A stretch of 64,000 bases of DNA from the NCBI GenBank assembly GCA_964035545.1, contig OZ037765.1, forward strand, positions 19,214,698-19,278,697, written 5' to 3'. Within the stretch, counting starts at the first letter, position 1. Each line of letters starts with the position of its first letter. Shown piece after piece: positions 37,901 through 48,797 of the stretch. This DNA is from Bugula neritina. Its lineage: Eukaryota > Bryozoa > Gymnolaemata > Cheilostomatida > Bugulidae. A program made the position numbers and the translations under genes. The notes below the pieces were generated by a model. It was not told the DNA's origin and searched no databases. It saw nothing but the letters and a program-made list of their open reading frames with translations.

Positions 37901-38811
37901 AATAGTGAATAGAGTGACAGTCTCAATCCTATAAACAGTAGGTATTGCAGCATAATTAGAGAATTTACATATTCAAACCGGATTTTAAATTCAATTGTTC
38001 ATTATTGATGGAAAATATTAGTTTATTAAACCAAAAATAATATGTTGATTGATCTCTGTAACTCAGTGGTCTTCAAAAGCTTCTAACTATCTATAACTTA
38101 TATACATAAGTAAACATAAGTAGCTTATATCTTTAGACTCCAGCATCAGAAAACTCATTCAACATACTTTGATTTCAGTACTTGTAATATTACTGATACA
38201 CGTCCATATACAAAACTAGTGAAACTCTGCATAAATCATATAAGATTTAGAAACTTCAAGGGGCATCATCTAAGGCAAAATATGACTGTCAACGACAGAA
38301 AGCACCTGCTAATGATGACTGGCTAAAACTAAGACTTGCACTAATACAATGAAAGTTGACTAGCTTGACATGAGATATTGCAAAGCAATTACACCATAGA
38401 CATTCTTTCAACTAAATAATTAACAAAATACTTTTGGACTTCAGCTAAATTAGTGACAAAATCCAAATCTTAGTTTTTTTTTATATCTCTTACCAGCATG
38501 GCTTTAATATTAGGTCTGAGCAGACTTAACAATAGGAATGACCTTCATTATTGTTCACTATCTAATTAAACTAATAGTGAATGCATATTTCTACTATTGT
38601 AAGAAAACTGCTCAGACTACATACTAATTTTAAATACAGAAATAAAGTTATTACTGCTATTCAGACTTTCCATTTTTTCCACAACATGCAGCTACCGATC
38701 ACAGTATATATGCATTCATATGATTTACTAACTTGTAACAGACTGAGTTAGAGGCTCAGTTAGGTCTGGATTCACAGGTTGAGGTGAAGGTCGAGACACT
38801 GACTCACTCAT
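28995..38811 (-). CDS. LRR-Roc-COR GTPase fused to a C-terminal caspase
   Basis: Twelve coding exons: 38733-38811, 37616-37844, 36341-36484, 35519-35662, 32031-34033, 31748-31840, 31376-31566, 30900-31070, 30493-30715, 29808-29981, 29602-29711 and 28995-29132. They sum to 3,699 nt (1,232 residues). All introns are GT-AG and all phases agree. Residues about 75-270 are leucine-rich repeats. The Roc GTPase has P-loop GNTMAGKT (303-310), DMGGQE (357-362) and THKD (426-429). A COR-like region follows (about 480-780), with a CFCAHC motif near its end. Residues about 855-950 are an acidic linker (DLSDLSDDDD). The caspase p20 starts RGRALIVNNMNFD, with catalytic His in MTHGG (His1046) and Cys in LEVCSG (Cys1090). 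The p10 has YGSLMIRALVSSMY and ends LTHMRKLYLFPGF. Both catalytic residues are kept; the usual QACxG reads EVCSG. Inferred role: a ligand- or damage-sensing GTPase that activates its own protease. No kinase or death-fold domain is seen. Confidence 0.9.
31100..31345 (-). mobile_element. tRNA-derived SINE in an intron of the Roc-caspase gene
   Basis: Minus-strand copy that aligns with the SINEs at 58083 and 60980: GGGAGCAACCATGGTTTAGA at the head, a degraded B box, then AAGGCCATTGGTTATGTTAG and GAGCATCCAATCATAA. It fills most of the 305 bp intron between exons 31376-31566 and 30900-31070. Confidence 0.8.
34776..35205. mobile_element. Foldback element with about 200 bp inverted arms
   Basis: The left arm (34776 to about 34985) is complementary to the right arm (about 34990-35205). 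The ends carry CCAGATAGACAACC and CCAGTTAGACAACC, and the arms meet near ATCAGGCATT. No coding capacity is seen. It lies in the intron between exons 35519-35662 and 32031-34033. It looks like a MITE or foldback transposon; superfamily unknown. Confidence 0.85.
35430..36484 (-). repeat. Tandem duplication of a 144 nt LRR exon with flanking intron
   Basis: Exons 36341-36484 and 35519-35662 are both 144 nt (48 residues, two LRR units) and differ at few positions (LKTLEVLNISYNNLCGGL against LKNLEVLNIAMNNLFDGL). Introns downstream of both share CAACTTGAGTGTTAACTG-like sequence. The offset is 822 bp. Both have phase-2 borders, so units can be added without frame change. Confidence 0.85.
36754..37493. 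mobile_element. 740 bp terminal-inverted-repeat element related to the satellite
   Basis: Ends GGGTCATTCCATGCCAAATC and, reversed, GGGTCATTCCATACAAACTC: 20 of the first 23 bases match. No clear target duplication is seen. The interior (about 37180-37430) is similar to part of the satellite monomer (AAAGCTATAACYATATTAATTGCTA, given here in part; then CATGATGTTCATAATTA). There is no transposase, so it is a MITE-like copy. It lies in an intron of the Roc-caspase gene. Confidence 0.8.
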
Positions 38812-38819
38812 TATTTGGT

Positions 38820-40790
38820 GTCTGTAACAGCTGTTGTTGTATTTAGTAGTCTTTATTCTTATCTGTAGCAGTCATGACATATAATTATTTCATAGCAAAA
38901 TGATTATGGTAACATATGTAATCATTATGTTCTTTAAATTGATTGATGTTAAAAACTAAAAATCAGCAACAGCAGTTTATGCTGCAACTAAATTATATAC
39001 ACTAGAGCAGATGGAAGTTTTGAACTTGTATGGCGAATAATAAATTGCTATCACATCGGGAAATTTTTTGTTTTTTATGATCTTATTCTCTCTTCAAGTT
39101 ATTTTTTAAAGCATGTTAAGAGAAGGCTACTAACTGTTCTTACTCCAAATCAATTTCAATGCATAAATTATTAGACATTATTCTAAACTTTGCGATTTTC
39201 TTCTAATCATATTCTGCAAGCAAACTAAGTCAATTGACATAGCTAAGGCTGTTGCCTTGAGCAGTGCTTCTAGCACCAACTTAATATTAAAGTTTGAAAT
39301 ATTACCCCTAATAATGAACTGAAGATATTACTAATACATCTTAGCATTATCTTACAAAGCTAAGTCAATCGACGTGAGACTGAGTATTTGTTTTTACTAT
39401 TAAAATTAAAATTAATGAATTATTATCATTATTAATGTACAATAGATATTATTATTAGTATTACTATTCATAATGTACTAGAAATACCAATAATAATATC
39501 ATCTATTTCAGTATTTGGAAGTGAATGCTCAAAATCCTACTCATAATTAGTAAAAAGAATTAAATCATCTCTGATTTATAACAACATATGTAAGAAATGA
39601 CAGTAACCCAGTAAATACTATTAAATTAAATATCAACATGTTTATGCTAACAATAACAGTATAAGTATAACTAATAGTATTAGTAATAGCAATACTATTA
39701 CTATAATTTATAGTTATAGTATAACTTATACTTAATCTTGTACTATTAGTATCACTACTACTGTTACTATTAGTATTAGTATTAAATTTAGAATAGATTT
39801 ATTATACATATGACTATTACCAATGAGACATGAGTACTAGTTAAACTAGTAGTAATATAACTATATTCTATAACTATAAGTAATATGCTCATAGCCATTG
39901 CTCAGTATCACTAATGCTATCACTATCAGTATCAGTATGACTATGAGTACTCAGTAGTCAGCATTAATATGACATTGGCCATCAGTATCCCTATGAGTAT
40001 GACTATGAGTATGAGTATGACTATCAGATCACTATGAATATGAGTATCAGTAGGACTATGAGTATGAATGTCACTATCAGTATGAGTATCAATATCAGTA
40101 TGAGTATCACTATGAGTATGACTAACTGACAGCCACTATGATAAACAGTATTATAATTATATCTATGACTACTGTATTTCAATTTGTATTAATAATTATA
40201 ATATAATATTAGTTATAATATAAACATATTTATAATAATTATATAATTATATTAATATGTCAATATGAACATCAATAACTATAAGTATAAGTGCACATGA
40301 AATTGAATATCAGAATGAGAATATCAATATTTAATTTTATATTAAATTATTATGATTATCATTAAAGACATTATGATTATGCTAATTTTGAAATATTTAC
40401 TTTTAGTAACAAATTTAGTAACAAAATCAAACTCAAAATACATGCAATATAGAGCATAGTGATGGTTTGATATTTCATGTTGATATAATAATAATAATTA
40501 TGTGGCTTGGATGTATTTGAATGTAGCAACTACTATTGGTTACTGATAGAAACTTGTACAACGTTTTTTCTCCAGAGAGGAAATAATTTGAATGGTTCTA
40601 TAAGCGGCTCCGCGTTGGGGCTGAATGAATACAGTAGTTGCAGTACTAGAGTTTAGAGTTGGGGGTTTCAATAAACTCCAAAACTAAATTTGAGAACTGC
40701 AAACTACTGAACTTAATCACCCCTAACTTAGAGCTGCTTATATAATTATTTAGTTTCTTAGCGCATTCTTATGCCCATAACACACTACAG
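38820..40790. other. Upstream region of the Roc-caspase gene, no further gene
   Basis: AT-rich; no promoter element can be assigned confidently and no coding exon is recognised. Simple-sequence tracts start at about 39640. Confidence 0.5.
39640..40140. repeat. Imperfect TAYTAG and TATGAG/TATCAG repeat tracts
   Basis: 39640-39790 is a self-complementary mix of TATTAGTA-type units. 39900-40140 is a run of hexamers TATGAG, TATCAG and TATGAC. No reading frame of note. Confidence 0.85.
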
Positions 40791-41540
40791 TCGAAACGCG
40801 ACTGTGGCGGCCATTTTGGAGCTGCTTGCGCATGCCTTCAACGTCACGTCCTACTTTTTGCTGATCACACTACAGTTCACTACAAACGATGAAAGCTAAC
40901 TGTCTTTAGCCCCGCAGTAAACTTTTAACCAATAGGAATGCCATAACTCAGTTTCTGCAGTAGCCACAGTAACCAACAATCAAATTTAACGCAATTTTTT
41001 GAGATTTACTAGCATAATTTAATAAGATTTTTTAGTTATTTTTATTCTAATTTACTAGCTTCAATTATTCAAAATTACTAGCTTTATTTAATGATGTTAC
41101 TTGGCTTTATTCAAGCTCATTCACTAGCCTAAAGAACTAAATAGTACGCTAATAAAATTCAACCAAATTAGAAAAACTAAATATGCAGATAAAATTCAGC
41201 AAAATTTATCTAATGAATACTTATTTTCATGATTTATTGAAACTTTCGTACATAACTTCATCATAATTGTTTTAAAAGTAAAATAATATAATTTTCGAAG
41301 AACCGAATCAAATAATAATGCTCGCTAGTAGCACGTGGAAAAAGTAAAAGCACTTAACCAATCAGGGTTTACCTGGCCAGTCAGTGATTGGCTGATCGCT
41401 CAACTTCAGCGATGACAGTTGAACATGTTGAACTTTCATCGCATCGCGAAAAACTGACAGTTGCGTTCAGTTGTGACGTCACAGAGGTCAACGCTTAGCC
41501 TCGAAAACGCGTTCAAGATGGCCGTTTTGACTGTAGTGTG
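40791..41540. mobile_element. 750 bp MITE-like element with CACACTACAGTC ends
   Basis: The left end CACACTACAGTCGAAACG is matched by the complement of the right end, CACACTACAGTCAAAACG. Both are followed by a CGGCCAT-TTG block, and a second CACACTACAG copy sits at 40866. It contains TGACGTCAC near the right end. No coding capacity and no clear target duplication. Confidence 0.7.
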
Positions 41541-42693
41541 GCAGCCCCATTACCTCTACATTTCAAGAAGGTTTCTTTCGGGTTCCACACGCTGAATAAT
41601 AATAATAGTATTATTATTGCGCGCCGCGAACCAATAGTTTCTAACAATGAACTCAAAAATATTATTCCAGCTCAGTGGTTTCTAACAAATTAGAAAAGGT
41701 TATTTTCTCAAAGAAGATAACTCCATATTATAAACCTGCACTCGAATTGAGTTGTTACCATGGGTCCAATGACAAATCTAATAGTATACTGCTAGCACTG
41801 GAAACGTAGTGATATAATATATAATTCATGTCTAGCAAAACATTTGAAAATAAAAAATATGCACTTACACAACTTCTGATAAAACGATTTTTTACAATTA
41901 AAAATTTATATCATTATTTAGAGTTTGATCATACAATGAAATTGCCTTTGCTTGCATGGTCAAAAAGAAAGAATATTGTAATTTATATTATAACCAATGC
42001 AATGATCTCTTTTTTTGGAGAAAACTAGCAGCAATATTAACTAAAAAGGCAACAACTTCAGTGTTATCAGTTTTATTAAAGATTCCAATGACATGCCTGA
42101 ATGTCAAATAATTCAAAAAAAATAAACTCCTTAAAACCTTATTTTGAGTTTCATGTTTAAGTAATGATGGTGCTCAAGACTGTATAAATTTGACAAAAAT
42201 TAGGGACATTATTTAAAATAAGCTCATACTCATAGTGCATGCTAACAGTGGTATTTTTTGTAGTCATGTTAAAACTTATATTATTCTAAGCTATCGATCT
42301 AAGACTATATAAATAATCATACATAATACAGCAATGTGTTAAATGTTGCAAGAATAATAAAGTTTTCACCAAATGTTTGCAACTGCATTCAAATTACATC
42401 ACTCATCTATGTTATAAAATTATAATATATATCATAATTTCATTGTTGTTGTGTATAGCCAATACGGCTGCATGCATCATAATAAATATGCATGCAGATA
42501 TATATAAATATGGGTGACTTTACCTAATTTAGTACACACTCAAAGTCTCAAGTTTTTAGCTATTTTACACACTTTAGCTGCTAATGTATATAGGTTCTTG
42601 CCAAAAACTAATGAAATATCAATAGATACAACTAAATAATCTAAGTTCTTGTTCACTTTGCTCAATTTTCCATGTTTGTCCTAATTATTTACC

Positions 42694-42752
42694 TAATTTA
42701 GATTTGTGGACCGTCATGTTTATTTTTCGTGACGGTTTGAAAATCTAAATTA
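42694..42752. repeat. 59 bp near-perfect hairpin
   Basis: TAATTTAGATTT pairs with AAATCTAAATTA, and CCGTCA with TGACGG, around a short T-rich loop. A small foldback element or structured RNA are both possible; nothing else supports either. Confidence 0.6.
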
Positions 42753-43075
42753 GCTGAAACTGGAAAAAGCCATGAGAATCAAGCAATACTGAAAAAAATC
42801 TGTACATGTATAAAAATGAAACATGGCTATTTAAAAATTACTTTGCTGAAAGATTCAGTGTATGTGAGATGAGAATTTTACCATCACATAGCTGCCAGGA
42901 AATCAGTCTTGAGTATCACAAAACCAACGAAAGCATAAGGCAAGGAGTGGATGTCAAGAATTCGTTGAACCTGATAAGACTAAGAAATTGGCAGGAATTT
43001 GGATAAGTATGCAAAAGAGAGGAAGATGATGACATGAGAAGAGTGCATGAGATAAGAGTCATAAGAAGAAGAAAT

Positions 43076-43272
43076 TGTTGTAATATTTACACAGTTTATG
43101 TAAACTTGGAGTTACCTTTTCTTGATGTTTTAGCTGATCAATTATTATTCTGTTTTTGTAAAAGATAGTCACTTCCTGTTTGGCAAACTGCAGTGCTTGA
43201 TTAAAATAAACTGAAGATTAAAACTAATCCACTAATAATTGCTAGATAAATAGACATCTAAAGAATAAAACA
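43076..43272 (+). repeat. 5' LTR (197 bp)
   Basis: Starts TGTTGTAATATTTACAC and ends AAAGAATAAAACA; identical to 47244-47440. An AATAAA lies 4 bp before the end. Confidence 0.95.
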
Positions 43273-43283
43273 TGGTGGCAGCG
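43273..43283 (+). other. Primer-binding site, tRNA-Leu type
   Basis: TGGTGGCAGCG follows the 5' LTR directly and is complementary to CGCTGCCACCA, the 3' end of some animal tRNA-Leu species with CCA added. Confidence 0.75.
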
Positions 43284-43306
43284 TAATTTAATGGTTAGTT
43301 TAAAAG

Positions 43307-46300
43307 ATGGAAGGCATTTCACCACCTGGACAATTGAATTTAAGGGCAGAAGATTTGTCAGGAGAATGGCGGCGTTGGATTAGGTCATTTGAGGATTATT
43401 TGCTAGCAATAGACCTAACTGCTAACTCAAGAGCCGCAGAAAAAAGGAAATTAGCCTTATTCAGACATTGTGGTGGTGAAGATGTACGTGAAATTTATTC
43501 TCAAATGGAATTTAATCTAGAGGTTAGTGGAGAAATTACTGAAATTGAGGAAGGGGTTGCTGGGAGAAAGCTAGAAGATGTAATTAGGCGTTTTCATGAG
43601 TACTGTAATCCTCGCACTAGTATTGTGCTGAATAGATTTCAATTTCACAACAGTAGCCAAAGTGGAGATACAATAGATGTATACTTAATGAAATTGCGAA
43701 GGCTGGCGGAAGGCTGTGAATTTGGCAATCAAAGAGATTCATTGATAAGAGATAAACTGCTTTTTGGAATTGATGATTTTAATGAAAGAGAAAAATTAAT
43801 GAAAGAGGTTGATGAAAAACTAAGTTTAGACTTTGTGATTAAGTCACTGAGAGTAGCTGAGAAATCTACAAGGCCTAAAGCGATAACGCTACCAGACCCC
43901 AAACCCGAAGAAGTCAATGCAGTACAAAATGTTGATAATAGGAAGTCAAGAATTCCTTCTGAGGTTACTTATGATAAACGTTCCAAGAACCGATGTGAGC
44001 ATTGTGGGAAAAACCATTACAAAAGTCAGAGATGTCCAGCTTATGGAACTAAATGTGCGAAATGCAATCAATTCAACCACTGGGCCAGAGTGTGTAGGAA
44101 TTTGAATAAAGTCAATGAAGTACAGCCAGAAAAGGGTGACACAGATTTTTATTTAGGAGAGACACATCACATTAACTCCATAGGTTCTCAATCCTGGTAC
44201 ACCAATCTCAGAGTAAGCACCAACAAACACAAAGGACAAAGGATCAAATTTAAATTAGATACTGGTGCGTCTCTTAGTGTATGTGGTCCACATCATGTCT
44301 CAGGGGAGCTAATCTCAACTAGCAAAAAATTGTACGGCCCAGGGCAGACACTTTTGACATGTTTAGGAACAATAAAGTGCCAGATAACATCAAAGAATGA
44401 GCGCATAAATGAAGACCTTTATGTTATTCAAGATCAAACCACACCATTGCTTAGCCGTAGTGCATGTGAGAAATTAAACCTCATCTCTGTGGATTCATCT
44501 CAATGCCAAATAGAGAATGTGTGTGTTGATGAGAAGCTGTTCCAAGGATTGGGCAAAGTAAATACAGAGCATGTCATTACGTTGAAAGGAGATGCTAAAC
44601 CATTTGCTATCCATGTTCCCAGACCCATACCTTTTCCTAGAAGAAAGTTAGCAGATGAAGCATTGATGAAAATGATTGAGGATGGAGTAATTGTTAAAGT
44701 TGATGAACCTACTCCATGGGTGGCACCTATGGTAGTAGTTCCTAAACCTGGCCAAAACAAGGTGAGAATTTGCACAGATTATACCGAGTTAAACAAGCAT
44801 ATTTTGAGAGAGTTCCATCCCATGGCAACAGTAGATAGCAGCTTAGCTCAATTAGGACAAGGACAAATTTTTTCCAAGATTGATGCAAACAGTGGTTTTT
44901 GGCAAATTCCTTTAAGCGAAGAATCTAGCAAACTAACAACGTTTCTGACTCATTCTGGACGATATCGCTATTTGCGACTGCCTCAAGGCCTATGCAGTGC
45001 TCCAGAAATTTTTGTTGCTGAAATGAACAATATTTTGAAGGATGTTGATGGTGTGGTTATACATATGGATGACATACTGGTTTTTGGTGAGAGCAAGGAG
45101 CAACATGACACAAGATTGCAAATAGTGTTGGAAAAACTTAAAGCTTCAGGCATTACGCTCAATAAAGACAAATGTAAATTTGGAGTACCATCTGTTAATT
45201 TTCTTGGTTATGTCATAGATCAGTCTGGTATACATGTTGGCCCTCGAGTTCAAGGAATAGTAGATTTTCCTACTCCGAAAAATGTAACTTCAGTACGAAG
45301 TTTTCTTGGAATGGCCAACCAGTATGCTAAGTTTTCCGAGGAATTAGCTGCTGTGAGTGAACCAATTAGAATGCTGTTGAAGAAAGATGTTCCATGGCAC
45401 TGGTCCAGCAAACAAGAAAACTCCTTCACGAGGATAAAAGAAATATTTCAAAATGCACCAGTTTTAGCAGTCTATGATGTAGACAAAGACACCATAATCA
45501 CAACAGATGCTAGCAATGCAGGTCTAGGAGCAACACTCTGTCAAATTCAACAGGATGGCTCTCGGCGCTTGATATCTGCTGCAAGTCGATCTTTAACAGA
45601 GACCGAAAAGCGTTATGCAGCCATAGAAAAAGAAAGTTTAGCAGTCTGTTGGGCTATGGAAAAGTTTTCTCCATATATACTAGGTATGAAGAATGTGGTT
45701 ATTGAAACTGATCACCGTCCACTAGTTACTTTGTTTGGGAATATCTTTCTAGACAGGCTTCCACCAAGAATTCAAGGGTTTAAACTTAGACTTCAAAGAT
45801 TTCAGTATACTATCAGACATGTGAGGGGGTCTGGGGTTTGGTCTAAGAATGTTGCAGCTGATGCTCTCTCCAGGTATAACACTGCTGAAGCGAACGAGAT
45901 TGATGCAGCAAGAGAAATGGAAATTGAACTTTATATTGATAACATCTACCAACATGGATCTGATAGCAGGTTGGAGCAGCTTCGATTAGAACAACATGAA
46001 GATGAAATACTGTCAAAAGTAATCAAATTAGTAGAAAATGGATGGCCAGGGTATTTGTCCACTGAAGATGTCCTTCTGAAGCCCTATTTTGAAAGAAGAT
46101 CTCTTTTAACAATAAACAAAGGATTCTTGACACTTGGCAATCGTTTGGTAATACCGTTAGCTCAAAGAGAACAGGTGTTGCAAGATATACATAGAGGACA
46201 CTTGGGCATTACAAAATGTCAAGCACGGGCTAGAGATGGCGTGTGGTGGCCTTCTATGTCAAAGGCTATTGAGGCTATGATCAGCAATTGTGCTGAATGC

Positions 46301-47134
46301 AAAATCCATGCAGCTAAAATTACAGAGCCATTACGTCCTTCTGCAACTCCAGATAGACCTTGGCAACACCTTAGCACCGATTTGTTGACTTATAAAGGCC
46401 AAGTATATCTTCTGGTTATTGATAATTATTCAAGGTATCCTGAACTTGCCTTGCTGGGAAACTCTGACTTTTCTTCAAGTAAAGTAATAACACACCTAAA
46501 ATCTATTTTTTCACGACATGGCATACCTGAAATACTATTGTCAGATAACGGCCCACAATATGCAAGTGCAGAATTTAAACATTTTTCTGTCGAGTATGGA
46601 TTTACCCATGTGACTAGCAGTCCACATTATCACAGAGCGAATGGAGCAGCTGAACGAGGAGTAAGGACCATCAAAAACATGCTTGCAAAAGAGAAAGATC
46701 CTTATTTGGCTTTGTTAGCTTATAGATCCTCACCGCAGTTTAGCTCATACTCTCCAGCAGAATTGTTAATGGGTAGAAAATTGAGATCCACTGTACCCAT
46801 CCATCCGGATAAGCTTAAACCTGAACTCCCTGACCATGACTTATTCAAAAGGAGCAACGATCAGTATAAAGAGAAAATGAAAGAAAATCATGACAAAAAT
46901 CCTAAAGTGCGCCCCCTTTTGCCAGTAAATAAAGGAGACAATGTGATGGTGAGAGATATGCAAAGAGAAGGCTATGCTGCCTCTTCTTCAGACAATATTA
47001 CTCGTCGAACAAATGTCATGACTGACACTGGACCTTTAATACGTAACAGAGCTGATATAACTAATATCCCAACACGATGTTCTGAGCGAACCAGAAAAGT
47101 GCCACGCTACTTAACAGATTTTGATTGTACATAA
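43307..47134 (+). CDS. Gag-Pol polyprotein of the Mag-like element
   Basis: 1,275 residues, uninterrupted. Gag lies at about 1-220. Zinc-binding motifs CEHCGKNHYKSQRC and CAKCNQFNHWARVC are at about 229-263. A retropepsin motif LDTGASLSVC is near 316. The reverse transcriptase has HMDDIL near 585 (family YMDD), RNase H has TTDAS near 732, and ADALSR is near 865. The integrase zinc finger (H-H-C-C) is at about 962-1000, with a DDE core: D in STDLL, D in SDNGPQYAS and E in AAERGVR. Every enzymatic motif is present, so the copy may still be mobile. A Gag-Pol fusion in one frame, without frameshift, fits Mag-type elements. Lineage assignment is by motif and architecture only. Confidence 0.95.
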   Translation: MEGISPPGQLNLRAEDLSGEWRRWIRSFEDYLLAIDLTANSRAAEKRKLALFRHCGGEDVREIYSQMEFNLEVSGEITEIEEGVAGRKLEDVIRRFHEYCNPRTSIVLNRFQFHNSSQSGDTIDVYLMKLRRLAEGCEFGNQRDSLIRDKLLFGIDDFNEREKLMKEVDEKLSLDFVIKSLRVAEKSTRPKAITLPDPKPEEVNAVQNVDNRKSRIPSEVTYDKRSKNRCEHCGKNHYKSQRCPAYGTKCAKCNQFNHWARVCRNLNKVNEVQPEKGDTDFYLGETHHINSIGSQSWYTNLRVSTNKHKGQRIKFKLDTGASLSVCGPHHVSGELISTSKKLYGPGQTLLTCLGTIKCQITSKNERINEDLYVIQDQTTPLLSRSACEKLNLISVDSSQCQIENVCVDEKLFQGLGKVNTEHVITLKGDAKPFAIHVPRPIPFPRRKLADEALMKMIEDGVIVKVDEPTPWVAPMVVVPKPGQNKVRICTDYTELNKHILREFHPMATVDSSLAQLGQGQIFSKIDANSGFWQIPLSEESSKLTTFLTHSGRYRYLRLPQGLCSAPEIFVAEMNNILKDVDGVVIHMDDILVFGESKEQHDTRLQIVLEKLKASGITLNKDKCKFGVPSVNFLGYVIDQSGIHVGPRVQGIVDFPTPKNVTSVRSFLGMANQYAKFSEELAAVSEPIRMLLKKDVPWHWSSKQENSFTRIKEIFQNAPVLAVYDVDKDTIITTDASNAGLGATLCQIQQDGSRRLISAASRSLTETEKRYAAIEKESLAVCWAMEKFSPYILGMKNVVIETDHRPLVTLFGNIFLDRLPPRIQGFKLRLQRFQYTIRHVRGSGVWSKNVAADALSRYNTAEANEIDAAREMEIELYIDNIYQHGSDSRLEQLRLEQHEDEILSKVIKLVENGWPGYLSTEDVLLKPYFERRSLLTINKGFLTLGNRLVIPLAQREQVLQDIHRGHLGITKCQARARDGVWWPSMSKAIEAMISNCAECKIHAAKITEPLRPSATPDRPWQHLSTDLLTYKGQVYLLVIDNYSRYPELALLGNSDFSSSKVITHLKSIFSRHGIPEILLSDNGPQYASAEFKHFSVEYGFTHVTSSPHYHRANGAAERGVRTIKNMLAKEKDPYLALLAYRSSPQFSSYSPAELLMGRKLRSTVPIHPDKLKPELPDHDLFKRSNDQYKEKMKENHDKNPKVRPLLPVNKGDNVMVRDMQREGYAASSSDNITRRTNVMTDTGPLIRNRADITNIPTRCSERTRKVPRYLTDFDCT

Positions 47135-47243
47135 TTTATTATCCACGCCTGTAGTATAAGTTGCACTTGATTTAATTACTGTTGTCAAACCGTTTCTTTT
47201 GTGTGTTTTTTTTTGTTGTTGTAGCCTGAAACTAAAGAGGGGA

Positions 47244-47440
47244 TGTTGTAATATTTACACAGTTTATGTAAACTTGGAGTTACCTTTTCTTGATGTTTTA
47301 GCTGATCAATTATTATTCTGTTTTTGTAAAAGATAGTCACTTCCTGTTTGGCAAACTGCAGTGCTTGATTAAAATAAACTGAAGATTAAAACTAATCCAC
47401 TAATAATTGCTAGATAAATAGACATCTAAAGAATAAAACA
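47244..47440 (+). repeat. 3' LTR (197 bp)
   Basis: Identical to the 5' LTR and preceded by the purine tract AAAGAGGGGA. Confidence 0.95.
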
Positions 47441-48797
47441 CTCAATGCATAAATGGAAGGACACAATCAAGAAATATCTATAATTCTGTTCCTGAAGAGG
47501 TTACTTAGGATAGGGTTTGTTATAGATGGAGAAGCATAACTGAGCTCGGCTTTCAGCAGTCATCTAGCCACCTGAGCAAAACAGAGCAGAAATAGGTGAG
47601 GACGAAGTGATAAAAAGGATCATTACTGGTGATAATTTATATAATTTATATATATTTGAACAAATAATCATTTACTTTCATTTGATTCATTTAAAACGTT
47701 GAAGAAAAATATGTTATATATAAATAAATTAAAGTAAATAGTCGTTTTTTAATTTGATTTACTTTTTCAAACAATTGCTGGTAAAAGGAATAATTTGCTA
47801 ACATAAAATACTAAAAACGCTTTAAAAGAACTTAAACTTGTATAACTTACATTCTGGTCTTTTGGAGAAAACAGAAATTTAAATTATGAAAAAGTACAAC
47901 GACGTCAGCCTGTGGTAGCTTTGCGGTTTTGTAATTTTCTATAATAAGTATGCATGACTCAAGACATGTTACAAATAATTTCTTATACATAACTTTTGAT
48001 GAATAAATAATTAGTTTCGTTCATTATATAACCTGATTAGAAAAACTGCTTTTGTATGTATTCCATATAATTCATGAAACCAGAAGTTATTGAAGACAAA
48101 ATTCATGACCGCTTTGTAAGATGATCACCATGACAGTGCACTTCAATCAGAGCAAATCTAAAACATAGCAAGATTCGTTTTTCTTTAAGTAAAGACTATA
48201 TTAATCTTGTTTAGCACATAGTTATTCATATCATAAGTTAATCATATTAAAATCTGTAAAATGATACTTATACAAGTGTATTTCAATGGAATTGTTACTA
48301 CATAATTAATCAAATAGCTATACTATCTTTTCTTTCTACCCCCTGTAATAATCCTATAAGTAAGAAAATGAACAAAATACAGTATATATTGTACCAAAGT
48401 AAAAAAGTTTTGCTTCATTTTTCTACATGCATTAATGTTGTAAATTGTTAAACCTATAGCCTTGTTTAGATAGAATTATTTTACCAAGGATCAATTTTTT
48501 ATGAACCATACGACAAAACTGTGAACAATTTGAATAGCATTCAGAAATTATTAATAAAAAGAATTTAGGAAATTGTAGCATGTACTATTTAATATTTCTA
48601 ACTTGTGGCATGTTTTAGTGTTGATCATTGTAAAACTGTCAATTGTTAATTGTCTGTTAATTGTCAAATAAACAAATTATCTCCAACAATATGTAGAAAC
48701 TAAACATAATATTCTATTTGAGTTTAATTGAGACTATACTTTGGTATTATTTTCTGCATATACTGTATTTCAGTCATTATCTAATTAACCGCTATAA
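47441..48797. other. Region between the LTR element and the acyl-CoA synthetase gene
   Basis: The first 40 bp after the LTR could be a relic of a LINE tail (a WKDTIKK-like reading). The rest is AT-rich with no recognisable feature; it should hold the 3' UTR of the acyl-CoA synthetase gene. Confidence 0.4.

Larger units (their letters stand above)
43076..47440 (+). mobile_element. Intact Ty3/gypsy LTR retrotransposon, Mag-like
   Basis: The 4,365 bp element has identical 197 bp LTRs (43076-43272 and 47244-47440), a tRNA-Leu type primer site, one long gag-pol ORF and a polypurine tract (AAAGAGGGGA, 47234-47243). Short LTRs, a single ORF and a tRNA-Leu primer fit the Mag lineage. Identical LTRs and an unbroken ORF indicate a very young copy. 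The bases next to the LTRs (GAAAT left, CTCAA right) show no target duplication. Confidence 0.95.

Noticed and set aside
42806-43070. LINE tail (KTNESIRQGVDVKNSLNLI-like) around the Mag element insertion
   Set aside because: The resemblance to RTE-type C-termini, continued after 47441 by a WKDTIKK-like reading, is too weak to annotate.
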